Assembly (NCBI GenBank): GCA_002104945.1 | Contig: MCFH01000035.1 | Span: 124,001-188,000 of the forward strand | Direction of reading: 5' to 3' | Length of the DNA stretch: 64,000 nt | Origin: Piromyces finnis | Lineage: Eukaryota > Neocallimastigomycota > Neocallimastigomycetes > Neocallimastigales > Neocallimastigaceae | In this document: positions 1 through 18,724 of the stretch, piece after piece | How the letters are laid out: the number at the start of each line of letters is the position of its first letter | Position numbering within the stretch: position 1 is the stretch's first letter | Made by a program: the position numbers and the translations under genes | Notes under the pieces: model-generated | What the model was told of the DNA's origin: nothing | Database searches by the model: none | Seen by the model: only the letters and a program-made list of their open reading frames with translations

Positions 1-5392
<5,392 letters not shown>

Positions 5393-5968
5393 ACAAAAAA
5401 AAATAACCAAAAATAAATATCTTTTGGAATTAAAGTATATATCCTAGTTGTACATTATTTAATTTTAATAATTTATACTTTATTATCTAAAAGAAGAAAA
5501 AATGTTATAATACATTATATTAAATATTTAGACATAGCTATCTGAACTTTTTTTAAAATTTATTTAATATGAAATTATTTTTTTTTTAAAAAATATTTGT
5601 TAATTTTAATATATAAATATATATAGATCATATATATATATATAATAATAATAAAAAAGACAAAAGTCATTTTAAAAGATTTAATATTTAAATTAATTAT
5701 ATAGAAAATTTTTATTAGGAATTAGGAATATATTATTATTATTATTAATTTTGGGAATTATATACATTTAATATTTACATTATAATGTAAAAGATAACGA
5801 TAACAATATCAATATATATATATATATTGTTATTAGAATAGTGAGTTATATACAGTTTTCATTTAATTTTATAATATGTACGTCTATTATAGAATCAATG
5901 TAGATTTAGCAAAAAGATAAATTATTTGTAATTATATAATCATTGCATGCACTATATAATTTTGCTAT
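5393..5968. other. Convergent intergenic region, AHI1 / cyclin
   Basis: About 575 bp of AT-rich DNA lie between two gene 3' ends. It holds TA-dinucleotide runs near 5630 and 5815 and T tracts. I see no coding exon in it. Confidence 0.7.
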
Positions 5969-8900
5969 TTAGCTTTTGTTATTTTTAACACACTTATCAC
6001 AAACACAATTATTTCTAATAGATATTTTCTTAAATTTTCTTTCCTTAACTCTTCCAAATAATATATGAGTGCATTCATTAAGTTGTGCAATTTCATTCTA
6101 TATCATATATATATTGTATTTAAAAATAGTCTTATTTAATATCTATATTGGTTTACTAATTATTATTATTTTTTATTTTTCATACTTCATTTAATGATAA
6201 AAATTTAATAAGGGAATTCTTATTAATATTGAAATTTGCAGGTAATAAAAGAACTTCAGAAAAGGCAATAATGTAAACTGGGTATAAAAATTCAGAAAAA
6301 TCTAATAAAATTTTTATATTATTTATATATTTTATTTTATTAATAAATAGTAATTTAAAGCATTACTTATCATATTTAACTTACTGTTATTAACAATATA
6401 ATTGAAAGCTCTAAATGATGAAACATATTTTTCAATTGGCTTAGCCAAACCAAGTGTCTCCTTTAAATAATTTATATATTCAATTAAAATACTCTATTAT
6501 ATAAATATAAATATTTAGAATGACTTAATGAATATTATAGAATACTATTTTCATATTACTATAATAAATATTATTACATGTGGTGAAGTAATATATAGGT
6601 TCCAATTTAATTTAGCTAATAATTTTCTTTCCATTTTCTAATCATAACAAAATAATAAAAATATTAATTGAACTATTCTAGTTCTTTAAAATTTTTTACT
6701 TTCATTTTTTATATTCTATTTCATTTTTAAACATACTTTAATATCATTCATTTTGATAGGAGATGTACTTGAAGAAATAACATCAGTAATTGTTGGTTCA
6801 TTTAGTTCCTCGTTAAACTAATTAAATTTATTATAAAAATTTAATTATTAATAATTTACATAATAAATATTTATATTATCATAATAACAATAATAATTAT
6901 ATGATAATATTTACTTTTCCTGCTATATACATTGCTGTTAAAATTATTAATTCTAACGTTTTTGATTGAACTCTACATACAGATTTAGTGTATCTATATA
7001 CATAATTCATGGATAAATATAATGTTTCATCGGTAAAACGATACATATTATTAAACTATATTGTAGAAGTATTTATAATAAATAAAAATAATTTTTAGTA
7101 TTGTGCATGTATGAATAATAATTATATTTATTTATTATTCATACATTATATATTTGTTCTGCAATATTTCTTATTTGTCGGGCTTCTTTTGGTGTATGAG
7201 TTACAGGGGTATTTGAATTACAAATATATGAAAATTGTGAACGACTCATTTCAATTAATGATTTTAATTTTGAAGGAAATTTAGTTGTAGTTTGAACTAT
7301 ATGTATTATATTAATATATTAATTATAAATTAATGTAAAATAGTATTGTATAATTAATGAATATATATAATTTAAATACATATTATGATATAAGATATAA
7401 TTATAATTGTTTTTTTTACCTAATTTTTTATTTAAATTATCATGTTGTTTTAACATTTTTTTACTTATTTTAATAACCAACTTTGTTTTCTTTGCTTTAT
7501 TTCTTTCTGTTTTATCATTTAATGAGTTCTTTTAATAATAAATATATTAATGACTATTTAGTTATTTAATTTTACACCTAAATTTATGATAATATAATAT
7601 ATTTACCATTATGACGTTTTTTGTTTTTTCTTCACAGTTAATTTTTTTATCTAAAATATTCATTTTATCTAAACTATTAGTAATATTTATAGATTCGTTT
7701 TTAATAATATTATTATTATAATAAGCATCAGGCGAAATATTAGGCATTGAAATTATAGCATTGTCTTTTTCGATATTTTTATTGAATTCTAAGGATAAAT
7801 CACTTGTTGAATGGGTATCATTTTGTGTAAATAAAGATTGATTGTTAATATGAGTGCCGGATATAGTTTCTACAGAAAGAAATATTATGTATTTGTATTT
7901 TAAATAAAAAATTAATAAATAATAACATTGAAATATTATTTCTACATTTTTTTAAAATTGAATTTTTTTTTTTTTTAATTGTATTAAATCTACCTTTAAA
8001 TGAAATATCTTTTTTTTTTGGTATTACTTTATTTTCTTTTGAAAAATTACTATTTAATGATTTATTATCAATAGAAATAGGTCCATTTATTTTATTTATT
8101 AAATGAAAATTTTCATCTTCCAAAATTTCATTTTCTGAAATTTTTATTTTTTTGCTCTTATCAATATTTTCAGTTTCATTGTCAGAATCAAGATTTTGAA
8201 ATTTACGTTTGAAATTAAATAACGGGTTTTTTGAAGTTAAATCATTTTCATCAATTCTTACAGTTGAAGTGTTAGTAATATTAGAATGAGGAATATAATT
8301 ACTATTTAAATTATCATTACTTTGATAATTTGAAAAAAGAGATGATAAAGGATTAGTATTACATAAAGAATTTAAGTTGGAATTTTTTAATTTTTCTTCT
8401 TCAAATTCTATTAAATTATCATTTTTTAAATTTTTATTTTTCCTATCAATATTTCTATTTTTATAAATATATTCATCGGAAATTAAATTATAATTTAAAA
8501 ATGAACTTGATAATTCACTATTATCATTTAAATTATTCAATAAATTGCTAGTTTGGGAATTAAATATAGTATTATTTAACAAAGTATCATTTATAGCTTT
8601 GACATTATAATGTTTTAAATATATATTTTGTTCTGTTGAATATGGTTTATTTTTTTCATTGAGATTTTTGTTTTTGTTGTTTAAAGTTGTTATATTGCTG
8701 AAGTTAGAAACATCTTGATTAGTATTATTAATATATGTTGATTTATAACTTTTAGTAAAAGTACTATTTACAGATATATTGTTGCTTTGACATTTGTCTG
8801 AAGGAGTAAATAATAAAAAATTAGAGGTATTACTATTTTGTTGTAAGTTACTATTATGTATATGCTTTTTAATGGTTTTTTTTGTAGTGTTTAAAAATTC

Positions 8901-9008
8901 TGGGCTTATGTTGTTACAATAATCGTTATGAACGAAATTAGATTCATTTTCAATTTTATTTTTGGGAGATAAAGGTGTAATAATAGTTGAATTTAAATTA
9001 TTGAGCAT
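5969..9008 (-). CDS. Cyclin-box protein with long Asn-rich N-terminus
   Basis: Ten exons, in transcription order: 9008-7994, 7869-7607, 7528-7420, 7296-7145, 7055-6915, 6817-6737, 6637-6578, 6493-6385, 6301-6186 and 6097-5969. They sum to 724 codons plus stop. Residues 1 to about 430 are Asn/Ser/Lys-rich low complexity. A basic patch follows (KAKKTKLVIKISKK), then a cyclin fold across exons 4-9: RQIRNIAEQIYN, MYRFTDETLYLSMNYVYRY, LELIILTAMYIAGKFNEE (equivalent to the A-S-K-Y-E-E signature, with the CDK-contacting Lys and Glu kept), and KKMERKLLAKLNWNLYITSP (equivalent to the M-E..L...L.W.L..P helix). The C-terminus has clustered Cys (NNCVCDKCVK). It is an A/B/D-like cyclin that presumably activates a CDK. 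The MRAIL docking motif is not evident, so the subclass is open. The start is the first ATG of the long first exon. Confidence 0.75.
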
Positions 9009-11718
9009 TATAAAAGAAAAGTGAGACGATTATTATTATGAAATAGTTATATAATAATATAAAATTTTTTATTTATTAATTATATAGAAATATTTAGAGA
9101 TAGAATTTATATTTCTATATTATTACAGAGAATCTTTATTTAAAGCTTTTTTTTTTTTTTTTGATTAATATATATTATATAAAATTTTCTTTATTTTTTA
9201 TATATAAAAAAAAGAAAAGAATATTATAAATATATAGAAATCCTTTCAAGTAATTTTTTACAATTAGTAAATTACAAAAAAATAAAAATAATTATGAATA
9301 TTTATTAATATATCTATTTTAAATATTTTAATAAAAAAAAATGAATGAATGTAAAGAGTAAATGGTCTATGAAAAAGATTTCCTTGAACACCTTCAATAA
9401 CAATTTATTCTATAAAAATATGAAACATAATCATATTTTGTATTTTTTGATATACATGCTAAGCTTAACAGGAGATTCTTAAGATTTATTGTTGTTATTG
9501 CTGTCTGTTGTTGTTGATTTTATATATTGTAATAATATTCTTTAATTTTTTTATTATGAAGTTTTCAAAATTTACATTAAGAGAAGATATTTAAATATTT
9601 AACATTTATTATGATAAATGAATAAATGAATATTTTTTTATATCAAAAATACATATGTATAATAGAGATTATTACAATAAAGATAAATAACTGTGAAAAT
9701 AAATAATTTAGATGAATAAATAGTAAATTATAACTAAAGAGGATTTAAATAAAAGATAATAGCTTTTAAATTAAAAACTATAACTGAAAAAAAAAAAAAA
9801 AGAAAAAAAGAAAAGAAAATAAAAGAGAAGAAATAAAATGAAAAAGTATAAAATAAAAAAAGTTTATATTTTAAAGTTATATTTAATTTATGTTTTTATT
9901 TTAAAACTTTATAATTAATTTAAAATATATATATAATATCAAATTTTTAATTTTAATTAATAAATAATATATTAAAATAAATTTTAGTATTATTTTTATA
10001 TTTTTAATAAATAAAATAAACCTAAAAGGGATGGTAGTTCCTTTAATAAAATATTATATTTTATTAATATTTCATATTTCATTACAAATTTATTATCATT
10101 TTTACTATTATTACTTTTTTTTCCTATTTCTTTTCTCTCTTTTTTTATTTAATTTATTATATATTATATATTTCTTTAGTTAACTTTTCAAAACTCATTA
10201 AAAATTTGAAATTTTTTATATGAATTAAAATTTAAATTTACCACAAAAAAATAAGATTTAAAGTATATTGATTTTATATTACACCAATAAATACAAATAT
10301 ACTGTAATATAAGGTTTTTTTTTAATATATTAAATATCAAAATTTTAAAATTTTAAAAAAAGTTTTATGAACTTCAATGTACTACATAATTAATAATATG
10401 AAAAAAATATTTTTGCTTTTTTTATATATAATTCACTTTTTTTTTTTTTTATTATGAACAATCCTTCGTTTCATATAATTTTAACATATTAAATGATTAA
10501 AAGTAAAACTATTAGTATGTATGTACTGATATACTAATATGCAATATTATTGATATTTATTAATGCTATAATAATTTTAATTAATTTATAATGAAAGCTG
10601 AATTTAGAATAATTAAAATAATTAAAAGGTGAAAATAATGTATGTTTTTTAAATTATTTAATTAATAAAAAATTGGAATAAAAGAAACTCAACATAATAA
10701 TTAAACTATATATAAATAGAACAATATATGAAATAAAATAAAATAATATTAATAAGCATTAAAAAAAAATACTATAAAATAGATATTTATATTTAAATAA
10801 ATAATATTAATATAAAAGTATTAAATGTATATTTAATTATCGATTTAATTGATTATTTAAAAAATATGATGTATTTTATAAAAGAATAATGTTAAACGTT
10901 TATATAATTAGAGATATTTATACAAAGATAATATAGATTCATATTTTTTTTCTTATATTTTCTTATTATCTATCTTTGTATAAATAATCTCTAATTATAT
11001 AAAAGTAAAAGAAAAAATAATATGAATTTATTATAATAATTATTTTTTTTGTAAAAGTTCATCATGAATCATTATATTTGTACATTAAAAAAAATATAAA
11101 CTCAAAAACTTTTAATTAAAATTAAAATTTATATTTAAAATATTAACTTATTAATTAAAAAACTTTTATTGCAGTTTTAAATTATATAAAATTGTTGATG
11201 AATAATTTAAAATTTATTTATAAAAAGAAAATATAATAAAAAAAAAATATTTTATGTATTAATAAGTTTTAAATTAATAGTAAAAGTTTATATATTTACA
11301 TCAATATGAAAACTTATAACATGAATGTGTAAATTATTAAAATTTTCTATTTTTTTTTTAAAAAAATATTTAAATAATATATTAATTTATTAATTTCTTT
11401 TTTATATATACAATTTATTAAATTTTTAATAATAGACTTAAGTTGTTTATATTGTAAAAATATTATATTTTTGTATTTTAAATCATATAAATAACTTTAA
11501 ATTATTTTTATGTTATGATAATAAAATAATAGAATATGATTTTTTTTTTTTTAAAACTTATATAGTAAATATTCTATAAAATGCTTAATATATTAAGTAA
11601 ATTTAATCTAATAACAATTTAAATTATAATAAAGGAAAAGTTTATGAATTTCATAAATAATGAATTGAAAATCAATTTTTATGATGTATTTATTAATGAA
11701 AAATATTTCATTGTTATT
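9009..11718. other. Intergenic region upstream of the cyclin gene and downstream of RPC9
   Basis: About 2.7 kb of nearly pure A/T DNA with A and T tracts and no open frame of coding character. The one structured element seen is an inverted repeat at 10901-11000. The right-hand part probably contains the cyclin promoter and the RPC9 3' end. Confidence 0.6.
10901..11000. repeat. Imperfect inverted repeat, arms about 31 nt
   Basis: The left arm at 10901-10931 is the reverse complement of 10969-11000 apart from a single inserted base; the arms contain TATATAATTAGAGAT and ATTTATACAAAGATA. The spacer of about 37 nt is T-rich. As RNA it would fold into a long hairpin. No flanking target-site duplication was recognised. 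Confidence 0.75.
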
Positions 11719-12915
11719 TTAGTCATCATCTCCAGCTTCACCATCAATATCATCTTCGGCATCTTTTTTATATGAACTTTCGTCAACTAATAAATCCATT
11801 TCATCATATTCTTCATTGTTATCTTCTTCTTCTTCTTCTTCCTCAGCTTCTTCTTCTCCTTCTCCTTCTTCTTCACCACTTTCTTCCTCTTCCTCTTCCT
11901 CTTCTTCATCATCATCATCTCTTGGAAGTTGTTCTTTGACAACAATTAAAAGACTTTCTAAATTTTCTTCAGTGAATCTTGATTCACATTCTTCAATAAT
12001 CTTTCATAATATAAATTAAAATTACAATAAATTAAAATAATAATTATAACAAATTTAATGGTTAAATTAGAATAATTCAATTATAATGAATATATAATGT
12101 AATATAAAAAAAGATAATTACTAATGTTAAATCAATTAAAGATTTTGGTCTTAAATTAATAATTTGAAAAACTTCTGTCATAGTTAGTGCATATGGTTTT
12201 AAAGCCTCGATAATATTTCCAATTTGCTCAGGTGTTTGAGTAGAACTTGGCATATTGGATAAATACTTATTAACCTGATATAAATATTCAATTCATAAAT
12301 ATAATTATTTAGTATTAAAAATGAAATGAATAATTAATTATAGTAATATCTTAAATATAGTTTTAATTGACAAATGTTTAATAAATTGAATTCATTATTT
12401 TTTTTTATCAAATATTGAATTTAAATAATGAAATAATATTAAACTTTATAATTTTAAAAGTGATTATGCATAAAAAAAGTATTTATTATAATTTATCTTT
12501 ATGTTAATATACTAATAATTATTTAAAAATCATACTTCATATTCAATAGTTGATAATCCTTGTTGAAATTTATTAAATTTTCCTTTTTTTTTTATATCTT
12601 TGGATTGTAAGAAGGAATATAATTCATAATCCAAGACTATTTAAATAATACATTAATATTAATAGAAGAGTTTTAAAATTACAAAGTAATATATATAATT
12701 TATAATAATATTTATAACAAAATTATAATTGTTAGTATTTTTTTTTTTTAATGTAATTTGAAATCATCGAATTTCATTAATTTTGAAATTTTATTTATAT
12801 TTTAAATTAGATACAATATATTATATAGTACATATTATAACAATGAGTTAATAAATGATATATTTTGAATTTAAAAATATTTACATAACACTGATGAATC
12901 TTGAACAACTTCCAT
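11719..12915 (-). CDS. RPC9: RNA polymerase III subunit RPC9 (RPC17/CRCP)
   Basis: This is the Pol III stalk subunit that pairs with RPC8 in initiation. Exons in transcription order: 12915-12885, 12636-12536, 12274-12122 and 12000-11719, totalling 188 residues. The start MEVVQDSSVLLDYELYSFL parallels CRCP, which also begins MEVV. The HRDC-like core follows: SNMPSSTQTPEQIGNIIEAL, LTMTEVFQIINLRPKSLIDL, IIEECESRFTEENLESLL. That order and spacing are typical of RPC9. The last 60 or so residues are almost entirely Glu/Asp, an extended acidic tail longer than I expect in yeast or human. It is divergently arranged with BUD32; the two start codons are 195 bp apart. Confidence 0.87.
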
Positions 12916-13110
12916 TTTATAATTCTATTATATACACTGTTTAGTTGTTATTTTTTTTTTTTTTTAATAATCATAAATACTGTTAAAATTTGATATATTT
13001 TAACCAATCATTTTACTTCATATATGAATTATTAAATATTAGATTAAATATTATTAAATAGAAAAATTTTAGATATTATAATTATACTGTTTTCACAATA
13101 AATATTATCT
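12916..13110. promoter_or_regulatory. Divergent promoter region, RPC9 / BUD32
   Basis: The 195 bp between the RPC9 ATG and the BUD32 ATG must hold both promoters or 5' leaders. It contains a T tract near 12950-12965 and is otherwise A/T. No specific factor site is recognised, so the call rests on geometry alone. Confidence 0.55.
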
Positions 13111-14363
<1,253 letters not shown>

Positions 14364-14715
14364 TTTAAATCTTCTTGTTTATAGCAAAGAAATAAACTTA
14401 TTGATACCCACATTAAATACTTGTGATATTATATTACATTTTTTATTTATAAATGTATAATGATATTATAATTTTTCAAATTTAGTAATAAATTATTATT
14501 AAAATAACAATGACATCAGTAATAATTAACTTTATGTTAAAATAAAATACAAATATTTTAGCAATATTTTATTTTTTAAATTTATAATTCAATAATTAAA
14601 TTTGTTTATATAATATACTTTTTAAAAACAATAAATAAATATAATTTTGAATAAAAAAAAAAAAAAAAAAAAAAAAAAGGAATAGCATGCAGATTATATA
14701 TTTAATTATTTTAAT
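14364..14715. other. Convergent intergenic region, BUD32 / UBXN7
   Basis: 352 bp of A/T DNA, including an A tract of about 24 nt near 14655. It should hold both polyadenylation regions. No gene is seen. Confidence 0.7.
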
Positions 14716-15831
14716 CTATACATAAGATACTGAAATGGCTGAATCCTCTACACCAGCATCATGAATAGTGTCATTTATTTTATCAATTAAACTTTCTCTA
14801 AAGTTTAATAACTATTTATATGTTTATATAATATATAATAAAATATTTTAATTTATGATATATATATGAAAAAATAGAAAAAAAAAAAAAAAAAAATATT
14901 TTTTATTTTCACTATCATTATCATTATTATTTTAGACTTACATCAAAAGGTTGTTCTTTTGCTTCAGGTACAGATCCTTTAATATATTCAAATAAAACCA
15001 AAACCTTATCCTCTATAAGGAATGATCTTATTATTCTTTTTCCATCTAAATTTAATATATTGCATATTATGGAAAGGATATTAATTATTTGCTAGAATTA
15101 TTAAATTTTATTTATTAATTGATTTGAATAAAAATATACCTGGTAATCTAAATTGAATATCAGTAGTATTTCCTGAAGTTGGTTCAGGATTTACAATAGC
15201 CTTAATTTTTTTATGGACTATATAAAAACAATTGTTATTTATATATATATTTGGTATTTGGTATATTGGTATATATTAAAACTATATATAAATATCATAG
15301 ATATTAATAAATACATACATTTTTCACATAATTCATCCTTACTTAAGGATTCATCAACCACAAAGGATTCATCTTCTTCCTTTTGACCGTTAACTTCGTT
15401 CATTTCATTTTCCTCGATTTCATCAAGTTGTGAATTATTATCAGATTCATAGTCATCATCCATGAATTCATAATATTCATCATCATCGTCGATAGTAATT
15501 GATTCATTATTATGATTCAAATTTTGATCATTCATTGACATTTTCATAGCCATATTGATTTGCTCCTCTTCACTCATAGTATCAATGTTTCTCTAATAAC
15601 AATACAATTGTAATATTTAATGTATAAATTAATACATTTTATGGTTTAATAATTATATTATGATTCAATAATTTGGTATCCTTACTCCTCCTATATAATT
15701 AGAATTACCCATATTTGTTTTTAATGGTTGGCTTGATTGTAAATTATTCGCTATTAAGAAATTAGTTACTATTATACAAAAATTATTAGAACTTCCTACT
15801 CGTATAAAAATATATATATACATATAAATTT

Positions 15832-15868
<37 letters not shown>

Positions 15869-17392
15869 TTCAACTACAAATATATCAGCTTTAACAACTT
15901 CATCCCAAACTCTGATTCTTTCACCAGTTCTTGGATCAACTAATGATATATGTGGATATTTTTCAAATGGATAAAATTGCTTATATTGTTGACCTTCTCT
16001 ACTTGTTATTGGATACTATAATTGAAGTTTTATAAAATTAATGTTTAATATTTAATAATTTATTATTTTATTATTTTATTATTTTATTTCATTTTTATTT
16101 TTATTTTTATTTTTATTCATATTATAATCATACCTGAATAAAAATAAAATGTTCTCTAACTAAACTTTTAACATCTATATTAAAAATAAAATAAAATAAT
16201 TATTAACAATAGATAATTTATTATACTTTTAAATAATTTATTCACTATATATACCTTCATTTTTCCATAAATCCCGATTTAATAATTGACAATCGAATTC
16301 AGATGAATCTAAATAAATTAAGAAAAAAAAAAATTATATTACGGGTTATTAAATTATATTTAAAAACAATTTTATTAATTATACTAGTATAAAATTCGAA
16401 CCTTGAATATTTACTAGAAGCCATTTTTTATTTTGTTTAGCATCTTCTCGAGCCTTTATATCATATTCATATTATATAATTAGGGATTTTATTTATTAAT
16501 TAAAGTAATTAAAGAATAATATACAATAAAATAAAAATATGATTTATTAAAAAAAATATTACATACTTCCTCAAATGAACCATTAAATATTATATCAGAT
16601 GGGATTTTAAATAACTCTGAAAGTTTCTGAGATTTATTCCAAGTTTCTTCATCTTGTTCGTCATCACCTATTGTATTGTTTCTAATAAGTATTTAAAAAA
16701 CACTTTAAAAGCTTATAAAACTTATTATAAAAAACATTTACTAATTCTAAATTCTCCTGTTTCAGTTGAAAAATCTCTAAATGGATCAAGACTTTGGAAA
16801 GATTGTTGATAAGTTGATTGTTGCCAAGCTTTCAAAATTTATAAATTAATTTTTTATAAATTTATTTTATTTTTTTTTAATATTATTTAAATAATTACTT
16901 AGCATTAACATTATTTTATAGAATAAATTATTATTGTTGTTTAGTTGCGACTTACATCCATAATTATAATCATCAACCAAAATATCAGTTGTTGCTGCAA
17001 TAGGTGCTCTAACATCATCAATAATTGGTGGGGCTGGTTGATGATGTATATTAGATGATGTTCCTTCTTCAAAATTATTATCAGTTGGGATTACTTCTAC
17101 ACTCTTTTTTGGTATTTCAAAACCACTAAAATAAAGTTGTAATGCATTTTCTAAAATACCGTCTGCAACCTTTATTTTTGTTAGAATTTTAATATTATAT
17201 ATGTTTTTTTTTTTTAAAAAAAAATATGTAAAAATAAATATTATTTCCAATTTTTAAATAAAACTTTTATTTTTTTTTTTAGAAAGATAAAATTATAATT
17301 ACAGATAAATAATCTTTTGCAACATCTGGTGTTGTATCTGCGATATCACAAAATTGTGTAATAACATTATCATCAAATTCTTGAACATCCAT
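14716..17392 (-). CDS. UBXN7: UBXN7/Ubx5-type p97 adaptor (UBA-UAS-UIM-UBX)
   Basis: This adaptor links the AAA ATPase p97/Cdc48 to ubiquitin ligases and ubiquitinated clients. Thirteen exons: 17392-17303, 17169-16956, 16828-16742, 16667-16567, 16453-16402, 16308-16255, 16174-16134, 16015-15868, 15750-15686, 15592-15319, 15217-15140, 15045-14942 and 14811-14716, totalling 467 residues. The N-terminus is a UBA-like helix bundle (FDDNVITQFCDIADTTPDVA, ILENALQLYFSG). Next comes a UAS thioredoxin-like domain (KKWLLVNIQ, FDCQLLNRDLW, HFIFIQYP, YPHISLVDPRTGERI), then a UIM-like helix (SEEEQINMAMKMSM) and an acidic stretch. The C-terminal UBX domain runs from IQFRLPDGKR through LFEYIKGSV to the end. 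Domain order is exactly that of UBXN7. Confidence 0.92.
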
Positions 17393-17421
17393 TTTTCTTT
17401 TTTTCTTTTTTCTCTTCTTTT

Positions 17422-17463
<42 letters not shown>

Positions 17464-18724
17464 TATTTAATGATACTTTTATATTATTGCATATATATAT
17501 ATATTATATGATTTCTAAAATCGAATTATTAAAATTAATATAAATATTTGAAAAAAAAAAAATATATATTATGTTAAGATAGTTTCATTTATCATAAAGT
17601 TTTTTTTTTTTTTTTTTTATTTTATTTTTAATATGTAACGATATATAATAATAATAATGATAATAATAATAGTAAAAAAAATAAATTTCATTAGTTTTTG
17701 AAAATGAAAATGTATTGACAATTTTTAATATTATAAAAAAAAAACTTTACATCAGCTATATTTAGAATCTTATATTAATATTTAATAAATTATTATGGTA
17801 TATTTTGAAATATAAATGAATATATTATTCCTTTAGAATGTTAATTTTTAAGGAATATTTTCTAAATTAGATATTTACTTGTATTATTTTAATATTATTA
17901 CAAGTATTTTATAAAAAATGTAATTATGGAGAAATATTAAATTATTTTTAAAGTTAATATGTATTACAAATTACACTTTCAATAATATAAAAAAAATGAA
18001 TTGAATTGTAAATTAAAATTTATTTCTTTTTATGTATTATTAAACAAATTAATTATTAATTAGAAATTTTAAAAATTACAAATATCACAATTATGTGGAT
18101 ATGTGTTAAAATATTTTTCTTTTTTTTATTAAAATCATTGAAGTATATTAATATAAAAATATAGAATAATGAATAACTGTTCTACATTTATAAAATGTAT
18201 TTATTATGAAATATTTGTATATATGGATATGGATATAATTATATTTAATTATATTTTAAAGCTTGTTTTAATTTTATTTAGTATATTATATTTTTCTCAT
18301 AAAATGTTTATATTCAAATCAAAGATATAAAAGCAGTTACACATTTTATTAATAAAAACGCTGGCATTTTAATATAATAAGAAATGGTTTTCTATTCTTT
18401 ACATTGTATATATATACATGATTATTTTTTTTTACTTAAATAGATTGAATTATGATTTTAATAAATAATTCATTAATTAAAAATATTTGATTGGCTTATC
18501 AATAATATAAACTTTTATATTTTAGAAAGAATGAAATATAAAAGAAATAAAAATTAAGAGAAATAGAAATATTTTAAAACAAGTAGTTATTAATAAAAGA
18601 TTATTATCATCTTTTAATATTATTTTTGAAAATAATTTGTTATTTACTACTTTATAATTTTTAAATTATTAAATATTAAAAATAATAGATAAAACAAGGT
18701 GTCTATATATTAAAATAATAAAAC
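17393..18724. other. Divergent intergenic region, UBXN7 / NAA25
   Basis: About 1.3 kb of A/T-rich DNA. A CT-rich then T-only tract (about 17393-17460) sits directly upstream of the UBXN7 start, reading as a purine-rich leader on the gene strand. No coding exon is seen. Both promoters should lie here. Confidence 0.65.

Noticed and set aside
15239-15577. Treating the 112-residue frame as a separate small acidic protein
   Set aside because: It is exon 10 of the UBXN7 gene (UIM plus acidic region), with in-phase splice sites on both sides.
16385-16405. GGTTCGAA on the minus strand resembling a tRNA B box
   Set aside because: It is the exon 5/intron junction of the UBXN7 gene; no A box or cloverleaf could be built around it.
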